From a virus: a DNA stretch of 57,959 bases. The DNA lies in the IMG/VR virus record IMGVR_UViG_3300022929_002041, positions 1-57,959 of that record; one strand, written 5' to 3'. The notes under the pieces were generated by a model. It was not told where the DNA came from. It was given only the letters and a program-made list of their open reading frames with translations, and ran no database searches. The position numbers and the translations under genes are program-made. Below, in pieces: positions 1 through 8,331 of this stretch (within the stretch, counting starts at the first letter, position 1; every line of letters starts with the position of its first letter).

Positions 1-228
1 TCCACCAGAGAAAAAGAATTTAAAGTTTTTGTACCCTGCTTTCTTATAACGTTTAACTATTTCATCTAGGTTGTTGATGTAAACGTCTAAGTTTCCGTTG
101 TTAGGATTATCGCCCGCCCAGTTACCAGGATTACAATAACTACAACTGAAGTTGCAAAAGTTATTGACCTGCCATGTTATTGCTAAGTATGGCTCAGGTG
201 CAAATACTTCTCTTAACTCTCTGCCCAC
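1..228 (-). CDS. Radical SAM protein, N-terminal part (cut by window edge)
   Basis: Only the first 76 codons are inside the window; the C-terminus lies beyond base 1. The frame opens with GTG at 228-226, inside the end of the upstream gene, with AAGGA about 9 nt before it. There is no ATG nearby, so the start is an inference. The radical SAM signature CNFSCSYC lies at residues 25-32, and FFFSGG at the cut edge fits the glycine-rich SAM-binding strand that follows in this fold. Unlike the four neighbouring radical SAM proteins, the CxxxCxxC motif is near the N-terminus with no cysteine cluster before it, so this is a different subfamily. It is the last visible gene of the overlapping minus-strand operon. 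The substrate is unknown. Confidence 0.8.
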   Translation of the reverse strand, partial: MGRELREVFAPEPYLAITWQVNNFCNFSCSYCNPGNWAGDNPNNGNLDVYINNLDEIVKRYKKAGYKNFKFFFSGG

Positions 229-1493
229 TCGTATACTTCCTTGATTTCTGGTACGATGTCTTCAAACTTTTCATCTCTATATTCATCTAGTTCGTCATTG
301 AACTTTTTGAACTCTAGTATTCCACCTTTGTTTTCATCACCTACTGTTAAGTTATAGATGATCATTTTAAAGCCATTGTAAATGTCTACATTGTCTTTAT
401 GTTTCTCCTGATATACACGATACAGTTCTGCTAGTCTGCGTTTAACACTTTGTGGTAAGATCATTACGTTAGCATACCACGGGTTAGTCGCAAGATTGAA
501 TCTTGGCGAAGAGTATTCAACATCAATAAAGCCATTGTCAACCATGTAATCCCAGAAGTCAGGAAAATCAAAGATGTTCCAAATGGATATCGTGGGAGTT
601 ATTTGAAATTGAGCATGTGGAACCTGCTCTTTGACCTCTCTGATATTCCTGACAATTTTTTCCCAATCGGTACCTGAACGAATGCACTCTGCGACTTCGC
701 CATGTGCATCTAAACTCGCCCAAATCTTCAATTGCGGAAACTTTTTCCAATACGCAATCAAGTCAACATTTTTCTTATAATTAAGTGTTGAAAAGTTTGT
801 CGTATAGGTTAATTCTACTTGATCTGTTAGATCGTTTTCGATCCAATAATCTAAACACTCGTAATGCTCTGGAGTAATAACGATTTCTCCACCAGCAAAA
901 TAAACTTCTGTAACGTCATCTAAGTAAGGCTTAAGTTTTGACATCAACGTCATTTCATCATTGTTACTGATAACAATTTTACCTTTGTTCTTAGGGAAGT
1001 ACTCATCGAATACTTCTTGTCCACGTTCATTTAAAAACTCTTGTGACCATAGTGATGAGCATGAAGGACCGCATGATCTACATTTCATATTACATATATT
1101 ACTAAAACGAATATCCATATACTTCATCTGAAACTCTTTCAGTGAGCCGTCATCGTTAGTAACATCTGCTATGTAATCAACATAGTCAAGTCCTTTACGT
1201 TTGTTATGTGACTGTCGCATAGTCCACTCGCCCATTAACTCTAAGTCATAACAACGTTTACATTCTGCTACAGGTTCATCACGCATCATCTTAGAACGTA
1301 AATCATTATACTTGTCAGAATTCATCATCTGTATAATTGATTCATCATCTCTAAGTTCTGCTGTAGGCAACTCACTGTCTGCGACACAGCAAGGCATCAC
1401 ACGTTTGTCTGGCCATGCATGAAAATGTACCCAGGGTAAAACACAGAAATGCTTACCGTTTTCGACTAGATTCTTTACTACGATCTTTTCCAT
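213..1493 (-). CDS. Radical SAM protein with N-terminal cysteine (twitch-like) cluster, paralog 1
   Basis: This 426-residue protein has the radical SAM motif CNMKCRSCG (Cys134, 138, 141) and a SAM-binding GGE segment (YFAGGEIVIT, about residue 197). In front of the core is an unusual cysteine set: Cys17 in FCVLPWVHFHAW, Cys35-Cys36 in VMPCC, and Cys78/Cys81 in CKRC. In the family such cysteines would ligate an auxiliary Fe-S cluster (SPASM or twitch type). Here they come before the core, as in families described as N-terminal-twitch radical SAM proteins. The start ATG follows the stop of the outer-membrane gene by one base (TAATATGG). It is a clear paralog of the proteins at 2166 and 3413. 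The substrate is unknown; peptide or sugar modification is inferred only from neighbours. Confidence 0.85.
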   Translation of the reverse strand: MEKIVVKNLVENGKHFCVLPWVHFHAWPDKRVMPCCVADSELPTAELRDDESIIQMMNSDKYNDLRSKMMRDEPVAECKRCYDLELMGEWTMRQSHNKRKGLDYVDYIADVTNDDGSLKEFQMKYMDIRFSNICNMKCRSCGPSCSSLWSQEFLNERGQEVFDEYFPKNKGKIVISNNDEMTLMSKLKPYLDDVTEVYFAGGEIVITPEHYECLDYWIENDLTDQVELTYTTNFSTLNYKKNVDLIAYWKKFPQLKIWASLDAHGEVAECIRSGTDWEKIVRNIREVKEQVPHAQFQITPTISIWNIFDFPDFWDYMVDNGFIDVEYSSPRFNLATNPWYANVMILPQSVKRRLAELYRVYQEKHKDNVDIYNGFKMIIYNLTVGDENKGGILEFKKFNDELDEYRDEKFEDIVPEIKEVYEWAES

Positions 1494-1494
1494 A

Positions 1495-2169
1495 TTAAAA
1501 CTTTACTCCCAAAGTTATATTAAAAATACTTCTTTCTATTGGATCTTTTGTATAAACATTTTTAAGACCCACTGTTACTTTATCTGTTACACTATAATCA
1601 AATGATGTTTCGTTTCTTATGTAATCATCTTGTCCTGATTCCCATAACAACTTATTTACAAATGTAACTTTTTTGTTTAAGTTGTATGCATACCAAAGTG
1701 ATGAACGTATAATAGGTTCACTAATCTCATTTGAATTAAGGTATGCAATTGAATTTTCTATCGATGCTTTGTGATTTTCTGTTCTGAAAATTTTATATCC
1801 ATGACCCATACCTATTACGATTCTATCATTGTTATCTCTAAATTCATCGTAATCATAACTGGTAGATCCTATTACATAATGCTTTTCAGTTATAGTTCTA
1901 ATTGCTTTACCACTAGTTCTAAACTTATTAATTGTTTGCTCACTGTCTTCTGATTTGTAGGCATAGTCTGCATCAAATACTCCCTGCCATATATCTGATT
2001 CCCATTTATGATCAAACGATCCTGTGAATACAATTGACTCATCGATGTTAACAAACGTTCCACCGACTTTTGCTTTTGTTTCTGCTGATGCAGTAGGCGC
2101 TAATATAATCATTGCGGCAACTGCAAGTAATATAGTCATATCTCCTATAAATTTTAATTTCTTTTTCAT
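1495..2169 (-). CDS. Outer-membrane beta-barrel protein, DUF481/YdiY-like
   Basis: The 224-residue product starts with a typical Sec signal peptide: KKK, a hydrophobic stretch LLAVAAMIILAP and an ASA-like cleavage site near residue 29. The rest is alternating beta-strand sequence rich in Tyr, Ser and Asn. It ends in ITLGVKF, a C-terminal Phe strand like those read by the BAM machinery. The order of strands (FDADYAY, VIGSTSYDYDEF, VIGMGHGYKIF, SSLWYAYNLN, TVGLKNVYT) resembles the DUF481 family (YdiY, a putative salt-induced outer-membrane protein). It lies between two radical SAM genes with an ATGA overlap to the upstream gene, so it belongs to the same operon. A phage-encoded outer-membrane protein could alter the host surface, for example to block superinfection, but that role is a guess. 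It implies a Gram-negative host. Confidence 0.7.
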   Translation of the reverse strand: MKKKLKFIGDMTILLAVAAMIILAPTASAETKAKVGGTFVNIDESIVFTGSFDHKWESDIWQGVFDADYAYKSEDSEQTINKFRTSGKAIRTITEKHYVIGSTSYDYDEFRDNNDRIVIGMGHGYKIFRTENHKASIENSIAYLNSNEISEPIIRSSLWYAYNLNKKVTFVNKLLWESGQDDYIRNETSFDYSVTDKVTVGLKNVYTKDPIERSIFNITLGVKF

Positions 2170-3416
2170 TCTTCTAAATCTCGTAAACTATTGAGTTCTG
2201 GAAACACACTCCAGAAGTCCTCATCTCTTATTTTATCTATGGACGCAGTGTGTTGCATCATAATCTTTTTGTTATCTTGCCATGTATTATCTTCATTAGC
2301 AAAATTAACTGCATCTCTAATTAAACGTGATAAACTTGTCTTGTCACCTTCAAACTTGTCAGCAAACTTTAAAGCATTCTCTGCCGCTGGTCCCTTCATT
2401 GCAGTAGGTAAACTCTTAGCACTATAGTAACTAGGATGCACAGCAAGATATAAACTATGATACCAATCTTCTGCTCTTACAATATTCTTATCTTTAAGAT
2501 ATTGATAAAACTCACCGATCATTGGGTAATTAAACATAGAGAATACTGTGTTCATTTGAAATGTTACGTAATCTAAATCTCTGAATGTAAGTAAGTTGTT
2601 TTCTACTACACCCCAGTCTGTTCCTTTACGTAACCATTCTGCTCTTTCGCCATAATGATCAACTGAACAACTTAACTCAATATTATCAAAGTGTTTCCAA
2701 AGTTCTAATATATCATGCTTCTTATATTTAATGTTACTTGCGTTAGTATTATACCTTAAGACAGGTTTTTTACCACGTCTAATAAATTCTTCTAACATGA
2801 CATAATGTTCGTCTGTAATAAGTGGCTCTCCACCTGCAAAATAACATAAGTCAATATTGTCAATGTGTTCTAGTGTTTCTTCTAGTACTGTTCCTGTTTG
2901 ATCGTCTGCATGTATTAAGATAGGATGTTTAGGATCGTGGTTGGCTCGCATCTCTGCTCCCCATTGCGAACTAAACTCACTGCCACATGTGCGACATTTG
3001 AAATTACATATATTAGAGAACCTAATATCAAAGTAATGCATTCTAAAGTCATCTACTGTTCCGTCTGCTTTTGTCTGTGGTACTAATTCATCGAATCGTT
3101 TACCAAAATGTTCTTTAGAATAGTTTCTAAAACTATGTGGACCTGCTTCTTCATGTTTGTAGCAGAAATCACATACACTATTCTTTTTATCGTTTAGCAT
3201 ATCTAAACGTAATTGTTTCATTTTGTCATTGTTAAATGCTTCTTTCAATGATGTTTCTTTTGTGTTGCCAAATGGTTGTGTATAGTCATTAGAACAACAA
3301 GGATAGATATCTCCTTTAGGTGTCACGTTTAAATGCAACCAAGGAAACATACAGAATGTTTTACTTTCTTCTAATAAGTAAGTTTTGTCTACTATTGGTA
3401 TACGTTCATTGCTCAT
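2166..3416 (-). CDS. Radical SAM protein with N-terminal cysteine cluster, paralog 2
   Basis: This 416-residue protein has the same plan as its neighbours. The N-terminal motif FCMFPWLHLNVTPKGDIYPC carries Cys22 and the pair Cys40-Cys41. A CDFC pair follows near residues 82-85, then the radical SAM motif CNFKCRTCG near residue 136 and the SAM-binding YFAGGEPL strand. A VDHYGERAEW segment in the second half is shared with the other copies. The start is ATGA-overlapped with the stop of the 3413 gene, and its own stop is ATGA-overlapped with the outer-membrane gene, so translation is probably coupled. The product is a SAM-dependent 4Fe-4S enzyme with a likely auxiliary cluster; substrate unknown. 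The array looks like tandem duplication followed by strong divergence. Confidence 0.85.
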   Translation of the reverse strand: MSNERIPIVDKTYLLEESKTFCMFPWLHLNVTPKGDIYPCCSNDYTQPFGNTKETSLKEAFNNDKMKQLRLDMLNDKKNSVCDFCYKHEEAGPHSFRNYSKEHFGKRFDELVPQTKADGTVDDFRMHYFDIRFSNICNFKCRTCGSEFSSQWGAEMRANHDPKHPILIHADDQTGTVLEETLEHIDNIDLCYFAGGEPLITDEHYVMLEEFIRRGKKPVLRYNTNASNIKYKKHDILELWKHFDNIELSCSVDHYGERAEWLRKGTDWGVVENNLLTFRDLDYVTFQMNTVFSMFNYPMIGEFYQYLKDKNIVRAEDWYHSLYLAVHPSYYSAKSLPTAMKGPAAENALKFADKFEGDKTSLSRLIRDAVNFANEDNTWQDNKKIMMQHTASIDKIRDEDFWSVFPELNSLRDLEE

Positions 3417-4735
3417 GGTCGCAACGCCTTTGGTACTTTATACAATGCTGCCAACTCAGGGAAAGTAGTTAAAAAGTCTTCTCCCCTTAACGCATCTATT
3501 CTTTTTATTTCTTCTTTAAACTCTACTTCTCTTTCGTTCCAAGTATCTTTAGACATTAACCATGGAATAACCTGTTGTATTTCATTTATCTGTTCTTGTC
3601 TAAAGTTTAAATCTTTCATGTAATGCATAGTTAAATGCAACTGTTCTAGTGCTTGTTCTTTATAGCCGTCAGGCAATACATGTGAAGATAAGTGTTCTGG
3701 TGATCCCATGCTATAGAGAGTCCACACAGAACTCTCAGGCGTATAAAAATGATTGTCTATCATATACTTGTAAAAGTGAGAAATAGTCAATGCATTGAAT
3801 ATACTGTACACAGTATTCACCTGAAAATTAACATTCTTTGCTTTCTTTAATTTTTTTAAATTTGTTTCAATTGTTTTCCATTTAGTTCCGTGTCTAATGT
3901 ATTCTGCCTTTTCTCCCATATGATCAATTGATGCATAAATTTGAACTGGCTGTTCAAAATGGTCCCATAGTTTAAAAATATCACGTTTCTTATATTTAAA
4001 ATTAGATATGTTTGTATTATACCTTAATTGAATATCTGTTTTCTTTTTCTTAATCATCTCATCAATTAACATATAATGTTCATCAGTGATTAATGGCTCT
4101 CCACCTGCAAAGTATGCAACTTCAAAATTGGGAACTTGTTTTAATACTTCTAATATAAATTCTTCTCTGTTGCCTTTTTCTAACTCTATAGCATACATAG
4201 GCAACCCTGTTTGCTCACGTGATTCTAAATCTTCTTGTTCCCATTTAGAACTAAATGCACTGCCGCATGTACGACATTTAAAGTTGCAAATGTTACTAAA
4301 ACGAATATCAAAATATCTCATACGAAAGTTTACAATTCTTCCTGTATTCATATCTGTTGTTTCAATTACATCGTTAAAGTAATCAGCCCATGCTTCGTTG
4401 CTTTGTGTTCTGAAACTTGGTACACCCTGATCATCATGTTTATGGCAATTCGCACATTCAGGATTTTTGTTTCCTTTTAACATATCTAAACGCAACTTCT
4501 TCATTTTAGGAGAGTTAACTAAGTCTGCAAGACTGCTACGATTAGAGTTACCAACGCCCTGATTGTCTGCACATGATTTTGAGATGCAACAAGGAGCACC
4601 TTGTCCTGTGGGTGTAGTATGCATGTGTACCCATGGAATCATGCAGAAAGTTTCTGATCTATTAAGAAGCAAATCTTTTAGAAAGATTGCCTGCTTCTTA
4701 TCTACAGCGGGTTTGTTAGGCTTACTTGCTGGCAT
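3413..4735 (-). CDS. Radical SAM protein with N-terminal cysteine cluster, paralog 3
   Basis: The 440-residue product carries FCMIPWVHMH (Cys31), then GQGAPCC, a CANC pair, the core motif CNFKCRTCG and the SAM-binding YFAGGEPLI strand. The middle of the protein matches the 2166 paralog closely in pattern (DIRFSNICNFKCRTCGSAFS against the same block there). It has a Lys- and Pro-rich N-terminal tail of about 20 residues. It overlaps the end of the upstream gene by 34 nt. No internal Met lies between the start and the first conserved Cys, so the long overlap seems real. Function: a SAM radical enzyme of unknown substrate, probably working with the other copies. Confidence 0.85.
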   Translation of the reverse strand: MPASKPNKPAVDKKQAIFLKDLLLNRSETFCMIPWVHMHTTPTGQGAPCCISKSCADNQGVGNSNRSSLADLVNSPKMKKLRLDMLKGNKNPECANCHKHDDQGVPSFRTQSNEAWADYFNDVIETTDMNTGRIVNFRMRYFDIRFSNICNFKCRTCGSAFSSKWEQEDLESREQTGLPMYAIELEKGNREEFILEVLKQVPNFEVAYFAGGEPLITDEHYMLIDEMIKKKKTDIQLRYNTNISNFKYKKRDIFKLWDHFEQPVQIYASIDHMGEKAEYIRHGTKWKTIETNLKKLKKAKNVNFQVNTVYSIFNALTISHFYKYMIDNHFYTPESSVWTLYSMGSPEHLSSHVLPDGYKEQALEQLHLTMHYMKDLNFRQEQINEIQQVIPWLMSKDTWNEREVEFKEEIKRIDALRGEDFLTTFPELAALYKVPKALRP

Positions 4736-6102
4736 AATTTATAAAAATCCATATACTCTGGATACACTGTTAATATATCTGTTTCTCTACGATCATCTAG
4801 TTCGTTAAAGAAGTTGTAAAAATCTCTTCTACCTTCAATTAATTTGTCTTCGTCATAATGTGTATTTTCCATATAATCAACGACACGTTTGAACTTTTCA
4901 TATTCTATTGTAGTAAACTTATCACTACGTTCATTATCTACGTTGTCTTCGATAAACTTAAGTGACTCGTACATGTAAGGCATGAATTCTTCTTTAGGTA
5001 AAATATTCATATCATACTGTAAAGGTTCTTTCAAGTATGGAGTATCAAATCTAACTCTGTGTTTATCTTCTGACTTCCAATCGTACCATCCATAGATCGC
5101 ACGCCATTCTAAAAACTTTTCTAATAGACTTTTAAAGTCTGTTACTGCTAACAAATTAAAAGTACACATAAATGTAACAGGAGAGTCTGTCTCTGTTAGA
5201 TACGTATGTAAGTTCTGTTGAAAGAGTTCCAAGTCTAGTCCAGTTCTAATATATTCTGCTCGTTCTCCCCAGCAGTCTAAACTAGTAAACAATTTAAAAC
5301 TTTCTAGTTTTTCTTCGTCACACAATTTCTTTACAGAACTACTTAGTTTTTTTACTAATGCATTTTTTGTACCTAAGTTACTGTTTACATTAAGTTCTAA
5401 CCAAGGCATAGGTTCTTCATCGATTTGTTTTAGCAGTCTCCATGTTGATGTATGCATTGTTGGTTCTCCACCTGTTACACGTAAGATATTTAAGTCTTTA
5501 CGCATAGATGGCCACCACTCCCAAAACGCATCAACATATGGATTTTCTTCTTCACGTTCAAACAGTTTCATCCAATCAACATCATTTCTATGGTTCTTTA
5601 CAGTTTCAACTGGACCGAATTGTTTAATCTCACTGTGATAACTTGATGAATACTTTGGATGACAATAACCACATTTAAAGTTACACTCATTACCAAAGTT
5701 AATTTCTAAATATTCTGGATTAATGTTTTGGTCCCAAGGGCCATTAAGTGCTTGATCGAATCTTTCTTCTGTGAAAATAGAACCGTTACGAATATGTCTG
5801 TCTGAAATATAATCAGGACCCATGTCTTCAACATTCCAGCAATATTGACAACCTTCTGGTCTCTCACCTGCTAACATTTGTTTGCGTTCCATTTTCTTTT
5901 CCCAAGTATTATGTAATGCACTTGGGTTATCTTTTAATTCATGTAATGGAATTTTGTGTGGGCGAGGATGATAACAACTATGCGTTTCACCTGTTTGTAA
6001 GTACATAGTAACATGTTGCCATTTAGCCAAACAGAATGAAGGCGTTGCTTCATTTTCAACTCTTATCTGAATTGTTTTTATTCTATCTGTTTCTTTGGAC
6101 AT
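4702..6102 (-). CDS. Radical SAM protein, divergent member of the N-terminal cysteine group
   Basis: This 466-residue protein is the most divergent of the four. The N-terminal block reads FCLAKWQHVTMYLQTGETHS then CYHPRP, so the Cys-Cys pair of the other copies is reduced to one Cys followed by Tyr-His. A CQYC pair lies near residues 85-88 and the radical SAM motif CNFKCGYC near 139-146. The SAM-binding strand is ILRVTGGEPTMH. The domain order is otherwise kept. The start codon shares its A with the stop of the glycosyltransferase-like gene (TAATG), so the two are probably coupled. The changed cysteine pattern suggests a different auxiliary cluster or substrate. Family membership is firm; the substrate is not known. 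Confidence 0.85.
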   Translation of the reverse strand: MSKETDRIKTIQIRVENEATPSFCLAKWQHVTMYLQTGETHSCYHPRPHKIPLHELKDNPSALHNTWEKKMERKQMLAGERPEGCQYCWNVEDMGPDYISDRHIRNGSIFTEERFDQALNGPWDQNINPEYLEINFGNECNFKCGYCHPKYSSSYHSEIKQFGPVETVKNHRNDVDWMKLFEREEENPYVDAFWEWWPSMRKDLNILRVTGGEPTMHTSTWRLLKQIDEEPMPWLELNVNSNLGTKNALVKKLSSSVKKLCDEEKLESFKLFTSLDCWGERAEYIRTGLDLELFQQNLHTYLTETDSPVTFMCTFNLLAVTDFKSLLEKFLEWRAIYGWYDWKSEDKHRVRFDTPYLKEPLQYDMNILPKEEFMPYMYESLKFIEDNVDNERSDKFTTIEYEKFKRVVDYMENTHYDEDKLIEGRRDFYNFFNELDDRRETDILTVYPEYMDFYKLCQQVSLTNPL

Positions 6103-7046
6103 TACCAGCCCTCTATTTCTCTGATAATCTCCATCTCTGTCACTAGGGGACCTAGGTTTCTTTTATCTGCGTTATAATGCCTTTTGAAAAACTTTGATTG
6201 TTCAGCATCAAGCATGTTCATGGGTAAGCCCAACTTGGCTTTTAGTTCTACCCCAATTTCTTTTGCGGCTTCGATTGGGTCATTGTTCATATGCTGTTCC
6301 CACATATTCGGATAGTTATCAAACCATTGAATGTCTGTGTGTTCAAAGTCTGTTAACATTGTCATATATGTTCCCAATCTTGCGCCGTATATTGCCCAGT
6401 CACCGTTCTCTGCATCTAAGCCTACATTCTGCCATATAGTTAGATTGTTTAAATTTTTATCTGCTACTCTACCTTTAAACTCATCTACAGTTACTAATGC
6501 TCCGCGGTCTAATACCATCTTTACGCCTTCTCTAAAACCAGCACGCCATGCTTGGAATGCTGATTTGTTAGGGTAAGTAGTTGAGTAGCAATCATACATT
6601 GCCCAGTACAATGAGTCTGCTGAGTTCATCATAAAATCAACTTGAGTTGCTTCAGAACCGTCAGTATGTTCATGCGTAGTCATATTCTCTACATAAGTTT
6701 TAGTCCATGAACTCATTCCACCGTTGCCATAACGCAAACCATTAATATTGTTGATTGACTTCCATCTAAACTGTGCTTGTTGATATCTTGGGTCTTTATC
6801 TGTGAAATCTAGTTGAATGTTAAAGAAATCTTCTTCTGGTAAAGTGTCACCATCGATAAGAATAAATCTTTCCGTTTCACTTAACTCACCTGCGGCTTTG
6901 TGAGCCGCATCACTTCCTAATACGCCGTCAACTCTTTGAGCCCACGGAACCATGTTTTTAACTTGTACCCAAAATTCTTCTTTTTGTGGTTCATCGTAAC
7001 TTAAATAAATTACATCTAAGTCTGCAATATCAACAATATTACTCAT
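6102..7046 (-). CDS. Putative glycosyltransferase-like protein with DGD motif
   Basis: The ATG at 7046 was preferred over an upstream GTG five codons earlier because it overlaps the stop of the small upstream gene, the junction style of this operon. The N-terminal half has an alternating fold: DVIYLSYDEP, then VDGVLGSDAAHKAAGE, then RFILIDGDTLPEEDFF. The last contains a DxD (DGD) motif typical of metal-dependent GT-A glycosyltransferases. The second half is Trp- and Tyr-rich. I know similar proteins from marine T4-like phages only as hypothetical proteins. The donor and acceptor cannot be read. It precedes the radical SAM genes, so a shared modification pathway is possible. Confidence 0.5.
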   Translation of the reverse strand: MSNIVDIADLDVIYLSYDEPQKEEFWVQVKNMVPWAQRVDGVLGSDAAHKAAGELSETERFILIDGDTLPEEDFFNIQLDFTDKDPRYQQAQFRWKSINNINGLRYGNGGMSSWTKTYVENMTTHEHTDGSEATQVDFMMNSADSLYWAMYDCYSTTYPNKSAFQAWRAGFREGVKMVLDRGALVTVDEFKGRVADKNLNNLTIWQNVGLDAENGDWAIYGARLGTYMTMLTDFEHTDIQWFDNYPNMWEQHMNNDPIEAAKEIGVELKAKLGLPMNMLDAEQSKFFKRHYNADKRNLGPLVTEMEIIREIEGW

Positions 7047-7194
7047 CAAATTTCTTTTCACCTCTGGAATAACTATCTTCAGGATTTATTTCGGCATCAG
7101 CATTTATAAATCGCATACGTTGAATTAAATCCCAATTGACATCTTTCCAATTTTCGTTAACACTTGTGTATTCTTCGTTATTAGATTTCTTCAC
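7039..7194 (-). CDS. Small 51-residue protein of unknown function
   Basis: A short frame starts with GTG at 7194, inside the end of the 118-aa gene. It stops with TAA overlapping the ATG of the glycosyltransferase-like gene (GATGAGTAA). The product reads MKKSNNEEYTSVNENWKDVN at its start and ends RGEKKFDE. It is hydrophilic, with no signal peptide or known motif. Support comes from filling the only sizeable gap in an otherwise overlapping operon, with operon-style overlaps at both ends. The start codon is non-ATG and no homology can be judged here. Confidence 0.5.
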   Translation of the reverse strand: MKKSNNEEYTSVNENWKDVNWDLIQRMRFINADAEINPEDSYSRGEKKFDE

Positions 7195-7537
7195 TGAATA
7201 ACTCCCAATATCTACCTTTAGATTTATTTGTTACTAGTATACTTATATCATCTACAGAAGCCAGTACACCTGATGTACTAGGCTTATATTTTTGTACACC
7301 CGCTTTACGTCTATTACGTGTAATACGACCATCGATCACTTTGATGTCAGGTCTGGCTTCTGCAAATACTCCGGCGTCGATGACTATGAAATTGCCCTCA
7401 GGCTTTTCACATGTATAAAAGTCAACGGTGCCGTCTTCTTTATAGTACAATCTAAACTCGGGATCCTCAATCTTGGGTGCTTCCCAAACAGTGATGTATT
7501 CTTCGTTATCAGTCGGGCTGTGTTTTTCATCACTCAT
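7181..7537 (-). CDS. Conserved-looking phage protein, 118 residues, unknown function
   Basis: The product is a soluble protein of mixed strands. Recognisable stretches are YITVWEAPKIEDPEFRLYYK, GNFIVIDAGVFAEARPDIKV and a basic ITRNRRKAG segment. There are no cysteines beyond one, no membrane segments and no catalytic motif that I recognise. It starts ATGA-overlapped with the end of the 7534 gene and ends inside the 51-residue gene. I recall similar small proteins in marine T4-like phages, always unassigned. Its position between glycosyltransferase-like genes suggests an accessory role in the same process, which is inference only. Confidence 0.6.
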   Translation of the reverse strand: MSDEKHSPTDNEEYITVWEAPKIEDPEFRLYYKEDGTVDFYTCEKPEGNFIVIDAGVFAEARPDIKVIDGRITRNRRKAGVQKYKPSTSGVLASVDDISILVTNKSKGRYWELFSEEI

Positions 7538-8331
7538 TGAATCGACTCCTTTATTTTATCAGAAAATGATTTGATATGATAGTGAAAAGGATACGTCTGT
7601 GGGATTGTATTCACTCTCAATGTATGTGGATAAATCTCATATACAAAAGTATCAGTCCATTTTTCTGATGCAGTACCATTAATAAATTGCTTCATGTGTA
7701 TCATTGAAAATTCTTTAAAAGTTGGTAGTGTAGACTTTTCAACTCCTATAACATGACACGCATAAGCATAAACCCAGTCAGTCGTTGCTGGCTCATCTGG
7801 GTTACATTGAAGTGTGTCTCTAAACTCACTCCAATTCTCAAAGACATGTCTTACGATGTCAAAAAATTCTTTTGCTGTTTCTGACTTTTTAAAATAAGTT
7901 ATAGCATTATATACGTCTGGCAGTTCATTATCGTCTATAAACCTACGGTAGGTGCGTACATGCGATATATTTTGTTTAAAGTCACGTATATGTGTAGAGA
8001 CAACTAAGTCTCTTTGTTTCAGTATATCCCACCAATAGTCTATTGATGTTGGGACATATAAATCTGCTTCTAGTTTAATTGTGTGTTTATAAGGACTTGC
8101 TTCATACACTTGCCAATCGTTAATAAGTTTCCAATCACTGTCGGGTTCTAAGTCTCCATAGGGCAATGGAATAACTTTATGAAATGCTTTGCACTTTGTT
8201 TTGTCATCAGAGATTAAAGATACTTTTGCATCTGGCATCACTCTCATAATAGACTCTGCTAATTGTTCGGCACATTGGACATAGTTGACATCGGCAGTGT
8301 TTTGTGCTAATATAACGAAACCCTTATCCAT
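7534..8331 (-). CDS. Putative glycosyltransferase-like (GT-A-type) protein
   Basis: The 265-residue protein opens with KGFVILAQNTADVNYVQCAE and continues AKVSLISDD, like the nucleotide-sugar-binding start of GT8-type enzymes. A KLEADLYVP block takes the place of the DxD loop, with Glu-Ala-Asp instead of a strict DxD. The segment YNAITYFKKSETAKEFFDIV matches a block in the 8324 neighbour (ATVIMFKKSERAKQIFETL), so the two are related. It overlaps the upstream gene by 8 nt and the downstream gene by 4 nt. It may be an active or a degenerate transferase; the missing DxD makes catalysis uncertain. Confidence 0.5.
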   Translation of the reverse strand: MDKGFVILAQNTADVNYVQCAEQLAESIMRVMPDAKVSLISDDKTKCKAFHKVIPLPYGDLEPDSDWKLINDWQVYEASPYKHTIKLEADLYVPTSIDYWWDILKQRDLVVSTHIRDFKQNISHVRTYRRFIDDNELPDVYNAITYFKKSETAKEFFDIVRHVFENWSEFRDTLQCNPDEPATTDWVYAYACHVIGVEKSTLPTFKEFSMIHMKQFINGTASEKWTDTFVYEIYPHTLRVNTIPQTYPFHYHIKSFSDKIKESIQ

